From an uncultured Saprospiraceae bacterium (lineage in GTDB: Bacteria > Bacteroidota > Bacteroidia > Chitinophagales > Saprospiraceae), in NCBI GenBank assembly GCA_937921595.1, contig CAKZTD010000450.1, positions 1-36,356 on the forward strand: DNA of 36,356 nt, read 5' to 3'. The notes beneath the pieces were generated by a model. That model worked only from the letters and a program-made list of their open reading frames with translations. It was not told where the DNA came from and did no database searches. The position numbers and the translations under genes were made by a program. Positions 16,183 through 24,567 of this stretch are shown here, in pieces (within the stretch, counting starts at the first letter, position 1; each line of letters opens with the position of its first letter).

Positions 16183-17412
16183 ATGAAATCTAATAAAAAA
16201 GCGGCGATCAATTTTATCTTTATCACCATCCTCCTTGATGTTGTCGGCTTTGGGATTATCATTCCGGTATTGCCGGAGTTGCTGTCTCAGATGAAGAATA
16301 TTGACTTCAATGAGGCCAGTAAATATGGAGGCTATCTGCTTTTCGCTTTTGCTATTGCACAGTTTTTATTTTCTCCGGTAATCGGAAACCTAAGCGATCA
16401 ATACGGCAGACGTCCAGTCTTATTGATTTCTATGTTTGGCTTCGGATTAGATTATTTGATTCTTGCCTTTGCACCTACCTATGCCTGGTTGTTGATTGGT
16501 CGGGTGATTGCGGGAATCACAGGTGCGAGTTTTACAACTGCGAATGCCTATATTGCGGATATCAGCACACCCGAAAATCGAGCGAAAAACTTTGGAATGG
16601 TCGGAGCCGCTTTTGGCGTAGGATTTATCATTGGTCCATTGCTCGGAGGATTACTCGGTGAAATCGGCGTACGAATTCCATTCTTTACTGCAGCGGGTTT
16701 ATCTTTTATCAATTTCCTTTATGGGTACTTTATTCTCCCGGAATCATTAGCTCCAGAGAACCGAAGAAAGTTTAGTTGGAAAAGAGCAAACCCCGCCGGA
16801 ACCTTAATTCAACTTTCAAAATATAAACAGATTAGAGTTTTAATGATCGCTTATATTTTCTTAAACCTGGCTCATCATGCAGTGCAAAGTAACTGGACCT
16901 ATTTTACGATGTATCGATTTGAATGGGGAGAAGGAATGGTTGGCTTTTCTTTAGCCTTTGTTGGCTTATTAGTGGGGATCGTTCAAGCAGTGTTGGCTCA
17001 GAAATCTGCGGATAAAATCGGAATAAGTAAAAGTATTTATTATGGGATTGGTCTATATACGATCGGGATGTTTCTCTTCGCATTTGCCTCAACAAGCTGG
17101 ATGATGTTTGTGTTCTTGATTCCTTATTGTCTTGGAGGAATTGCGATGCCCAATCTTCAATCTTTTATGGTTGGAAAAGTACCCGCTAACGAACAAGGAG
17201 AATTGCAAGGAGGCCTGACGAGTTTGGTAAGTATGACCACTATTTTTGGGCCCATCATGATGACTGGAATTTTTTATCATTTTACAAAAGATGATGCGCC
17301 ATTTCATTTCCCAGGTTCCGCATTTTTCCTTGGAGGACTTTTTATGATCGTGAGTTTTTTGATCACTTATTTTTTGTTGAGAAAGAAAAAAGAAGCTGTA
17401 ATAGAAGGATAG
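16183..17412 (+). CDS. TetA-like major facilitator superfamily exporter
   Basis: This is a 409-aa inner-membrane protein with about 12 hydrophobic segments. TM1 is FIFITILLDVVGFGIIIPVL, with the TetA-type P-x-LPELL after it. Motif A is GNLSDQYGRRPVLL near residue 70. Motif B/C are represented by GRVIAGITGASFTTANAYIADIS and GAAFGVGFIIGPLLGG. These are hallmarks of the DHA1 family (TetA(A/B)-like, drug:H+ antiporters). The substrate cannot be inferred: TetA-like homologues in environmental Bacteroidota are often not tetracycline pumps, and no TetR-like regulator is adjacent. The stop is three bases from the stop of the convergent SDR gene, with no room for a terminator between them. Confidence 0.9.
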   Translation: MKSNKKAAINFIFITILLDVVGFGIIIPVLPELLSQMKNIDFNEASKYGGYLLFAFAIAQFLFSPVIGNLSDQYGRRPVLLISMFGFGLDYLILAFAPTYAWLLIGRVIAGITGASFTTANAYIADISTPENRAKNFGMVGAAFGVGFIIGPLLGGLLGEIGVRIPFFTAAGLSFINFLYGYFILPESLAPENRRKFSWKRANPAGTLIQLSKYKQIRVLMIAYIFLNLAHHAVQSNWTYFTMYRFEWGEGMVGFSLAFVGLLVGIVQAVLAQKSADKIGISKSIYYGIGLYTIGMFLFAFASTSWMMFVFLIPYCLGGIAMPNLQSFMVGKVPANEQGELQGGLTSLVSMTTIFGPIMMTGIFYHFTKDDAPFHFPGSAFFLGGLFMIVSFLITYFLLRKKKEAVIEG

Positions 17413-17415
17413 TTT

Positions 17416-18192
17416 TTAACCAAAAGCCCCCTGTACTAACCCTCCATCCACACTGATCGTTTGTCCAGTAATATATCGACTAACCGGAGACAGCAACCAA
17501 AGAGCCAATGAAGCAAAATCCTCAGCCGTTCCCAACTTACCAATAGGTACTTGACTTTCAAACGTCGCTCTGACTTCTTCGACGGGAACTCCTTTCAGTT
17601 CACTGTTTTTTATAAAAAGATTTTCCAATCGTTGTGTAGCATGATATCCAGGACCAAGAATGTTTAGTGTGATTCCATGATGAGCGATTTCTTGCGAAAG
17701 CGTTTTTACAAAACCAACAACAGCAAGTCGCATCGAATTGCTGAGCACCAAATTTTCAACAGGTTGTTTGACGGATACACTTTCGATATATACTAAACGA
17801 CCATAATTTTCAGGAATCATTTTTTTAACCAAGGCATGGGTCAATGCTACTTTCCATCGAAATACTGAAGCGTAAGCTTGATCCCAGTCTTCCAAAGTCG
17901 TATCCATTGCAGACATTGCGGGAGGCCCTCCAGAATTAATGGTTGCACCGGATAAAACCCGAGTACCAATTTGAGTAATAATTTTTCGAATCGTATCAGA
18001 TGTGCTGATGTCTCCAGAAATGATTTCTATTTGTTCGGGAGCTGTCTGTCGAAGGGCGTTCAGTTTTTCAGTAGACCTAGCAACGGCAATTATATTGGCA
18101 CCTTCTTTTGTTAAAGCTAAAGAAATAGCTTTTCCGAGTCCACTTGATGCTCCTCCAACGAGAAACAAATGATTTTTAATTTGTAAATCCAT
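17416..18192 (-). CDS. Atypical short-chain dehydrogenase/reductase family protein lacking YxxxK
   Basis: This is a 258-aa Rossmann protein. The cofactor motif is GGASSGLGKAIS, with AR ending beta-2 and NSGG in place of NNAG. The region that normally carries the catalytic S-Y-K reads ESVSVKQPVENLVLSNSMR, so Ser is kept but the YxxxK positions hold Ser/Asn and Arg. The C-terminus is typical (GPGYHATQRL, YITGQTISVDGG). This matches the BKR_like_SDR_like subgroup (cd05344), which is known to diverge from the canonical tetrad. Activity may be altered or lost. It lies 80 bp downstream of the sensor kinase on the same strand and could be co-transcribed with it. The physiological substrate is unknown. 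Confidence 0.85.
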   Translation of the reverse strand: MDLQIKNHLFLVGGASSGLGKAISLALTKEGANIIAVARSTEKLNALRQTAPEQIEIISGDISTSDTIRKIITQIGTRVLSGATINSGGPPAMSAMDTTLEDWDQAYASVFRWKVALTHALVKKMIPENYGRLVYIESVSVKQPVENLVLSNSMRLAVVGFVKTLSQEIAHHGITLNILGPGYHATQRLENLFIKNSELKGVPVEEVRATFESQVPIGKLGTAEDFASLALWLLSPVSRYITGQTISVDGGLVQGAFG

Positions 18193-18272
18193 CGCTTAGT
18201 TTTGTGACCAAAATAAGCAAAAGTAGTTGATATTTTATGTGGAGGAGTAAATGTTTACTTGTAACCAGGAAA

Positions 18273-21200
18273 TCAGGGTTCGGGCATTACTTTCGGACGT
18301 TTTAATGAAGGGGCTTCTTCGATGGCTTTAGAATAGACTTCCTCTTTATTAGTTGGAGAAAAGACCTTTAAGTTTTTAGAAATAGTAAAGAAGAATGTAG
18401 TCCCAACATCTAAAACGGACTCTACCCAAATTTCTCCTTGATGTCGATGAACGATTTTTTGACATAATGCCAAACCTATACCTGTTCCTGCGTATTCTTT
18501 TCGACTGTGCAAGCGACTGAAAATGTCAAATATTTTGCTTGTGTATTCTTTGTCGATACCGATACCATTGTCTTGTACTGAAAACATCCAATAACCATCT
18601 TTAGCGTTTTTGTGTTGGCAAATATTTATGATTGGTTGATTGCGGTTGTTAAACTTTATAGCATTGCCAATCAGGTTCTGAAAAACCATTTCAATTTGGT
18701 ATTTTTCACAATAAATGGAAGGAAGAGGATCGATATTTATTAAAGCATTCTTTTCTTCTATATTATTAGAAAGGTCTCTTAAATTTTGTTGTATAACCGT
18801 ATTTAATTTAACTAACTTAAAAGTGATTTCTTTTTTTCCAACTTTAGAAAAAGTAAGAATGCTTTGTATTTGTTTGGACATTCGTTGTACACCATTGACT
18901 GCAAAATCAATGTACTCGAAAGCTTGTTCGTCAAAGTGCTGTTTATATCGTCTTCGCAATAAACTAATAAAACTTCCGACGACTCTTAAAGGTTCCTGTA
19001 AATCATGTGAGGCGATATAAGCGAATTGCTCCAAATCTTTATTAGACCTCTGTAGTTCTGCATTCGAAAGTTTTAGTCCCTCTTCTCTTTCCTGTAATTC
19101 TTTTTCTATTAATTCCCTTCGAGTGATTTCTTGATTGAGATCGCGATTATATTTTTGGAGTACGGTATTGTGGGCTTTGATGTTTTTTATGTAGGCTTTT
19201 ACGACGACCCAAATACAAATTAAGCTGAATAAAATACTTCCGAAAATAAACCACCAGGTTTGCCAAAAGGCAGGTTTTTTAATGATTCGAAGAGAGGTGC
19301 CTTGTTCATTCCATAGGCCATCATTATTAGAGGCTTTTACTCGAAAGGTGTAAGTACCTGGATTGAGGTTAGTATAGACGGCTGGGGACAGTTTTTCAGT
19401 ATAATTCCATTTCTCTTCTAATCCTTCAAGTTTGAAAGCATATTTATTTTTCTCAGACCGGTCATAATTTAAAGCGGCAAATTCTAATGAAAGAAAATAT
19501 TCATCATGCTCTAATTCGAGTTCATCAATAAATACACTATTGTTACGTTTTTCTCCATCGGGCCCCATTTTGCGAATCTCTGTAATATAAACGGGAGGAG
19601 GGATTTCGTTTTTCTGTAGATCGGAAGGTTTAAAGCTAGTAACACCACGCCGAGACCCAAAGAATAACTGACCTTTTTTGTCTGCATAACTAGATCCGGT
19701 TAGAAAGACAAAATCTCCCAAACCGTCTTTTTTTTCATAGGTGTTAAATTGCTTAGCTTTAGTATCGAAAAAAAATATTCCTTGTTGTGTGCTTGCCCAC
19801 AAGTTTCCTTCTTTCGTTTTTTCTATACTTTGAATACTGTATTTATTATCTGATTTACTGAAATTAGTAAATGTTTTTTCTTCAAGATCATATCCGTATA
19901 AGCCATTGCCACTACCAAGGTATAGCGTGTTATTTGATTCTTCAATTGAAATAATTCTATTGGAAGGAATACTGAGTTCGAGATTTGTAGGATCATGTTT
20001 GAATTGTTCGAAAGAAAAATGGTTGCCCTCGCTACCGATAAGCTTGTTTAGTCCATTGTAAGTTGCCACCCAAATGTTCTGACGGCTATCTAGAAATACG
20101 GTGTTGATGACATTATCACTAATAGAATTAGAGATGTCCATATCATGAAGAATTGGAATATAAGTACCGCTATCTTCCAATAGGACATAGAGCCCTTGAT
20201 CCGTTCCGATCCATATTCTATTTTGATGATCTTTGATTATAGAACGAATAAAAAAGCTGTTAAACTTTTTTTCTAATTCACTTGGAAGCTGGTAGGTTTT
20301 TAGTTTATTCGTTTTGATGTCGAGACGCAAAATTCCTTTTTTACTACCTAAGTATAAATGACGATCATCGTCACAGTACAAAGACGATATATAATTTCCT
20401 TTTAACGATTTTGTCTGTATACTTTTAGGTTTTTCATTGTGGTTGAAAGTATACTTCATTAGACCTCTATCACCATTGCCAATCCATGCTGTTCCTTCTT
20501 TATCTATAAAAAGATTTTGAGCGTTGGGCGTGTTAGAGACGTCTTCGAAAAATTCATAAACATTAAACTGGTTGGCGTATTTATTATACTTACTTATGCC
20601 ACTATAGGTACCAAACCAAATAATACCTTGGTTATCTTCAAAGATACTTATCACATTATTTTGAAGAAGAGAAGTGTTATCGCCGTAATCAAATGTAAAT
20701 GTCTGAAAATAAAAATCTGGAATATTATTCTGTGTTATGGTATTGCTTTCTTTTGGGAATAATCTATTTAATCCATTAATAGTGGCGACCCAAAGAATAC
20801 CTTTGCTGTCTTCAAAAATATTTTCGATATGATTATTTGCTATACTGGTTTCATTTTTCTGATAGGCATAACTATGAAAACTAGGCTGCCACGAACTTGA
20901 GATAGAATAATTATTTGCATTTGAAGGTAAAGTCATTAAAAAAACGCCCGCACCTCTCGTACCTAGCCAATAGCGATTTTGACTATCTTGAAGAATATCC
21001 CATACATTAAGCGCTTCGGCAGTACTATTAGGCACGAAGTTTCGAAGCTTTCCATCTTGAATTTTTCCACTTTTAGAAGGTATGAATAGATATAATCCTC
21101 CAGCCCAAGTGCCAATCCACATCCAACCTTGATGATCTTCTATGATAGATAATACCGCTTTAGATCGTAAGGCGCCGACTTGGGTTTTATCCATTGTAAA

Positions 21201-21722
21201 AGACACAAAATTTTCTTTATCGGGCTGGAAAATATTTAACCCGTTTTCAGTACCGACCCAAATTCGACCTTGATTATCTTCAGTAATAGTGAGTATTTCA
21301 TCGTCACTTATGCTGTGTGGGTCATTGCTGTCATGGCGAAAAGTCGTCCAGTTTTCGGTTTCTTGATTATACCTAGTAAGCCCTCCTTGGCGAGTTCCAA
21401 TCCAAAGATTATTTTTAGAATCAAAGAATAAAGACCTGATGAAACTGGATTCTAAAGTATTGAATAAGGTAGAATCACCACTTCGATAGATCTTTATATG
21501 ATTGGGAGACTCATATCGGCAAAGACCATCGTTTGTACCAATCCAAAGAAACCCTAGGTTATCCTTAATGATAGCTTTGACGGTATTATTAGGTAATCCA
21601 TCCTCGATATTAATATTGTTAAACTTAATATTGAGACTTGATTGTGCAATTGTAGAAGTGGAGGATAATACACATAGAATGGATATGAGAAGTATCCAAG
21701 AGGTACATCTTGTAGATTGCAT
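18273..21722 (-). CDS. Reg_prop two-propeller sensor histidine kinase
   Basis: This is a 1149-aa membrane kinase. A signal peptide (ISILCVLSSTSTIAQ) precedes about 14 Reg_prop blades with the W/L-x-G-T-x-x-G-L pattern (LWIGTNDGLCRY, IWVGTENGLNIF, IWFGTYSGISKY and others), enough for two seven-bladed propellers. A Y_Y_Y domain follows near residues 700-810 (YAFKLEGLEEKWNYT, FRVKASNNDGLWNE), then one TM helix (WWFIFGSILFSLICIWVVV) and a coiled coil. The HisKA box is FAYIASHDLQEPLRVV and the HATPase has NLIGNAIKFN, DNGIGID and GTGIGLALC. Unlike hybrid two-component systems of gut Bacteroides it lacks a receiver and an AraC domain. No response regulator gene is in the window, so it is an orphan here. 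The ligand is unknown; no sus-type polysaccharide genes are adjacent. Confidence 0.93.
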   Translation of the reverse strand: MQSTRCTSWILLISILCVLSSTSTIAQSSLNIKFNNINIEDGLPNNTVKAIIKDNLGFLWIGTNDGLCRYESPNHIKIYRSGDSTLFNTLESSFIRSLFFDSKNNLWIGTRQGGLTRYNQETENWTTFRHDSNDPHSISDDEILTITEDNQGRIWVGTENGLNIFQPDKENFVSFTMDKTQVGALRSKAVLSIIEDHQGWMWIGTWAGGLYLFIPSKSGKIQDGKLRNFVPNSTAEALNVWDILQDSQNRYWLGTRGAGVFLMTLPSNANNYSISSSWQPSFHSYAYQKNETSIANNHIENIFEDSKGILWVATINGLNRLFPKESNTITQNNIPDFYFQTFTFDYGDNTSLLQNNVISIFEDNQGIIWFGTYSGISKYNKYANQFNVYEFFEDVSNTPNAQNLFIDKEGTAWIGNGDRGLMKYTFNHNEKPKSIQTKSLKGNYISSLYCDDDRHLYLGSKKGILRLDIKTNKLKTYQLPSELEKKFNSFFIRSIIKDHQNRIWIGTDQGLYVLLEDSGTYIPILHDMDISNSISDNVINTVFLDSRQNIWVATYNGLNKLIGSEGNHFSFEQFKHDPTNLELSIPSNRIISIEESNNTLYLGSGNGLYGYDLEEKTFTNFSKSDNKYSIQSIEKTKEGNLWASTQQGIFFFDTKAKQFNTYEKKDGLGDFVFLTGSSYADKKGQLFFGSRRGVTSFKPSDLQKNEIPPPVYITEIRKMGPDGEKRNNSVFIDELELEHDEYFLSLEFAALNYDRSEKNKYAFKLEGLEEKWNYTEKLSPAVYTNLNPGTYTFRVKASNNDGLWNEQGTSLRIIKKPAFWQTWWFIFGSILFSLICIWVVVKAYIKNIKAHNTVLQKYNRDLNQEITRRELIEKELQEREEGLKLSNAELQRSNKDLEQFAYIASHDLQEPLRVVGSFISLLRRRYKQHFDEQAFEYIDFAVNGVQRMSKQIQSILTFSKVGKKEITFKLVKLNTVIQQNLRDLSNNIEEKNALINIDPLPSIYCEKYQIEMVFQNLIGNAIKFNNRNQPIINICQHKNAKDGYWMFSVQDNGIGIDKEYTSKIFDIFSRLHSRKEYAGTGIGLALCQKIVHRHQGEIWVESVLDVGTTFFFTISKNLKVFSPTNKEEVYSKAIEEAPSLKRPKVMPEP

Positions 21723-22096
21723 AATTAGTAGTTTTTATATCATTGGGCAATAATTTAACTACAATATTTATACCTGTTTTTACTGTATTAAGAAGCTAAT
21801 GAGTCAACTAGCAAGGGCATATAATAAAGTAGAAGAATAGTATAAGCCAATGAACATACAACGTGTGTACGAAGGACAAATAAAAAGGTTTAAAAAGCAG
21901 AAAAGGGAAGTTAATATAGACGTCTAATACGAGATAATTTAGGAAAAGCTAAATCAATAATGCTTGGATGTATACTTGAGGAGAGTGATTGCTTTATGAT
22001 GAGGCTCCGGAAAGTTTTTCCGAAGCGATGATTCTTTTTAATCTGATTTGGAAACAATCAATGGTGGATTGTTAGCTCAAAAGTTTGTGTAGATAA
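21723..22096. other. 374-bp gap between sensor kinase and crp/fnr genes, with two small hairpins
   Basis: No credible gene was found. A hairpin of GCT plus CGGAAA/TTTCCG arms lies at 22004-22026. A second, AACAATC/GATTGTT with a 7-nt loop at 22053-22073, lies just after the Crp/Fnr stop on the minus strand and is followed there by TTTCC, so it is the better terminator candidate. The remainder is AT-rich and unremarkable. Confidence 0.5.
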
Positions 22097-22786
22097 TTAA
22101 GCAGCCTCGGCTCTTAGCAATTCCATATCTCGGATCAATAATCGACGACGATTAAAAGTCAGGATATTTTTCTTCCGTAGTTCATTGAGCACCATGGTAA
22201 CTGTTTGTCTTGAAGTAGCTGTTAGATTTGCAATTTCCTGATGAGTAAAAAACTGACGAACCAGCATTTCGTACCCAACTCTTTGACCTCTTTTGCAAAC
22301 TAGTTTATCTAAAAATCCGATAATTCTTTCCCGTGAAGTTTCGAAAACGATAGCTTCCAAGCGTTGTTCCATATCCATAAGTCGATTCCCAAGAATTTCC
22401 ATCATGTAAAGGCTAAAGATTTTATGCTCTCTCATGAGTGTTTGAATCTCGTCATTACCAAGGATAAAGATCTCTGTATCTTCCATCGTCACCGCATAAT
22501 CTTTACGACTACTTTGACCAAGGAGAGAAAATTCGCCGAAAATTTCTCCTTTAATAACAATCTTTTTGATGACTTCTTTACCGTCACTACCATGAGCACC
22601 GATCTTTACTCTACCACTTTTGACGATGTATAGATGATCCGCATTTTTATTTGGAAGGTAGATATGTTGACCTTTCGAAAAGGTTTTAGCCTGATAAGGG
22701 CGATTATCTTCGTTTTCCATTCTTTTGTTTAGAATCGAGATAACGTCAGTATATCTTGGCTGTTGATTGAATGAATGAGCTGTCAT
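22097..22786 (-). CDS. Crp/Fnr-family transcriptional regulator
   Basis: This is a 229-aa cytoplasmic regulator. The cyclic-nucleotide-binding jelly roll covers about residues 35-145 (IYLPNKNADHLYIVKSGRVKIG, GEIFGEFSLLG), followed by the dimer helix and a C-terminal winged helix with HQEIANLTATSRQTVTMVLNELRKKNIL. The domain has no cluster of N-terminal cysteines; the only Cys is in LVCKRGQR, so an FNR-type Fe-S sensor is unlikely. The CRP-type RxS phosphate-binding motif is represented by QSSRKDYAV, so cyclic-nucleotide binding is uncertain. It is divergent from cydA with a 260-bp shared spacer, suggesting control of the bd oxidase. A TATCTTTG box at 22821-22828 on the minus strand is its likely promoter. 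Confidence 0.92.
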   Translation of the reverse strand: MTAHSFNQQPRYTDVISILNKRMENEDNRPYQAKTFSKGQHIYLPNKNADHLYIVKSGRVKIGAHGSDGKEVIKKIVIKGEIFGEFSLLGQSSRKDYAVTMEDTEIFILGNDEIQTLMREHKIFSLYMMEILGNRLMDMEQRLEAIVFETSRERIIGFLDKLVCKRGQRVGYEMLVRQFFTHQEIANLTATSRQTVTMVLNELRKKNILTFNRRRLLIRDMELLRAEAA

Positions 22787-22820
22787 ATTGGAATATTTTG
22801 GTTTATAAATTAATTTGATT

Positions 22821-22828
22821 CAAAGATA
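22821..22828 (-). promoter_or_regulatory. -7 box for the crp/fnr gene
   Basis: TATCTTTG on the minus strand matches TAnnTTTG exactly, about 34 bp before the start codon. Confidence 0.5.
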
Positions 22829-22962
22829 GGCTCAAAGTATAACAGAAGTATCACAGGATGTTTGCATTTGTATATACGAGGGAAATAGTAGTTTTGGACT
22901 TGGGAGAGGATATGGTAGTCGTAAGAATATATTTACCCTTTGACTAGGTGATTGCTAAGCTT

Positions 22963-22970
22963 GTGATCAC
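22963..22970. promoter_or_regulatory. GTGATCAC dyad upstream of cydA
   Basis: An 8-bp palindrome lies 77 bp before the cydA ATG, with a GTGAT at 22948-22952. It resembles a collapsed CRP half-site pair but lacks the usual 6-bp spacer. A possible target of the divergent Crp/Fnr protein. Confidence 0.25.
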
Positions 22971-23046
22971 TATTATAAAAAAAGCTATATTTATAAATCA
23001 TTCTAAGCTTCTTATTTGTTTTTTAATTACAACAAAGATCTAAAGT

Positions 23047-24354
23047 ATGGAAGACCTACTCGCAGCAAGATTACAAATGGCAATCTCTTTAGGATGGCAC
23101 ATTATCTTTGCATGTATCGGTATGGCGATGCCTTTTTTTATGGCTTACGCAGAATGGAAATGGTTGAAAACCAAAGAAGAAATCTATCTGGACTTAGCTA
23201 AATCCTGGTCTAAAGGAGTTGCGATTTTTTTTGCCGTCGGAGCTGTTTCAGGAACTTTACTCTCTTTCGAACTTGGTCTCCTCTGGCCAGAATTTATGAA
23301 ACATGCAGGACCCATTTTTGGAATGCCATTCTCGCTTGAAGGCACCGCATTTTTTATTGAAGCGATTGCCTTAGGTGTATTTTTATATGGTTGGAATAAA
23401 ATTCCACCTTGGACTCATTGGTGGTCTGGTATTGTCGTTGGAATATCCGGAGTGATGTCTGGTATTTTTGTCGTTGCAGCGAATGCTTGGATGAATAGCC
23501 CTGCCGGATTCGATTATGTGAATGGAGAATATATTAACATTGATCCAATCGCAGCACTTTTTAATGATGCTTGGTTTACCCAAGCTTTGCATATGACTTT
23601 TGCGGCTTTTGCAAGTACAGGTTTTGCAGTGGCAGGTGTACATGCGATGATGTTATTGCGAGGTAAGAAAATTCGATTTCATAAAGAGGCTTTAAAAATT
23701 GCCTTAATCTTTGGGTCGATAGCAGCCTTTGCGATGCCGATCACTGGAGACTTAGCAGCGAAGGATGTTGCGAAACGCCAGCCAGCAAAACTCGCAGCGA
23801 TGGAAGCGCATTACCATACGGAAGAAAATGCATCTTTAATCATCGGAGGTATTCCTAATGATGAAACAGAAGAAGTTAATTATGCGATTAAAATTCCAGG
23901 AGCATTGAGCTTTTTAGCTCATGGAGATTTTCATTCTGAAGTAATTGGTCTGGATCAAATTCCTAAAGATGAACGACCGCCGGTTGCAGTAACACATTTC
24001 GCTTTTCAAATTATGGTTGGCCTTGGTACTTTGATGATGGGGATAGGTTTGCTTTACTTTTTTATGCGGTGGCGACGTTGGGATTATATTAATAAAAAAT
24101 GGTGGCTTAGGTTGATTGCTTTGGCGACGCCTTTTGGTTTTATAGCATTAGAAGCAGGATGGACGGTGACGGAAGTTGGGCGACAGCCTTGGATAATTTA
24201 TGGAGTTATGAAAACGAAAGATGCGTTGACGCCGATGCCAGGAATTCAATATTCTTTGTTACTGATCGTCACGGTGTATACTTTATTGACACTTGCGGTC
24301 ATCTGGCTGATGTCGAGACAGATAAAAGCGATTCATAAAAAATATGATGCATAA
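23047..24354 (+). CDS. cydA: Cytochrome bd ubiquinol/menaquinol oxidase subunit I
   Basis: This is a 435-aa multi-span inner-membrane subunit. The heme b595 axial ligand is His18 (ISLGWHIIFACIGM). The quinol/proton region includes FSLEGTAFFIEAIALGVFLYGW (equivalent of Glu99/Glu107). The heme b558 His is in ALHMTFAAFASTGFAVAGVHA, and GRQPWIIYGVMKT contains the conserved segment near Met393. The Q-loop between AMPITGDLAAKD and PPVAVTHFAFQ is short, so this is the CioA-like/short-Q-loop class (E. coli CydA is ~520 aa). It reduces O2 to water with high affinity and is coupled to quinol oxidation. It is divergent from a Crp/Fnr gene and is followed after 213 bp by cydB. Identification is very secure. 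Confidence 0.96.
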   Translation: MEDLLAARLQMAISLGWHIIFACIGMAMPFFMAYAEWKWLKTKEEIYLDLAKSWSKGVAIFFAVGAVSGTLLSFELGLLWPEFMKHAGPIFGMPFSLEGTAFFIEAIALGVFLYGWNKIPPWTHWWSGIVVGISGVMSGIFVVAANAWMNSPAGFDYVNGEYINIDPIAALFNDAWFTQALHMTFAAFASTGFAVAGVHAMMLLRGKKIRFHKEALKIALIFGSIAAFAMPITGDLAAKDVAKRQPAKLAAMEAHYHTEENASLIIGGIPNDETEEVNYAIKIPGALSFLAHGDFHSEVIGLDQIPKDERPPVAVTHFAFQIMVGLGTLMMGIGLLYFFMRWRRWDYINKKWWLRLIALATPFGFIALEAGWTVTEVGRQPWIIYGVMKTKDALTPMPGIQYSLLLIVTVYTLLTLAVIWLMSRQIKAIHKKYDA

Positions 24355-24393
24355 GTAATTTTAAATTATTAGACACATTTGGCTGTTAATTAA

Positions 24394-24505
24394 AAATGAG
24401 TGGATGAGTGAATTTTTTAATGAGTGAATGGCCTCTTAAATGTAAAAAACAAGCTGAAGATTTAGAGCTTCCGCAACATTCACTCATTCCTTCATTCGCT
24501 CATTT
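24394..24505. repeat. Long imperfect inverted repeat between cydA and cydB
   Basis: ATGAGTGAATG (24420-24430) pairs perfectly with CATTCACTCAT (24477-24487). Outside this, 24394-24406 pairs with 24493-24505 with two G-T wobbles. ATGAGTG also recurs in tandem in the left half. The loop has a smaller AAGCT/AGCTT hairpin. It could be an mRNA-stability or partial-termination structure. Confidence 0.6.
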
Positions 24506-24567
24506 GGATAAAGAGCATTGAGTAAAAAACATCAAGATTTTAACAGAAAAATGGATATCAACTTATT

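Noticed and set aside
16183-17412. Tetracycline resistance determinant
   Set aside because: TetA-type motifs define a broad DHA1 exporter family; there is no TetR-like repressor or tet operator nearby.
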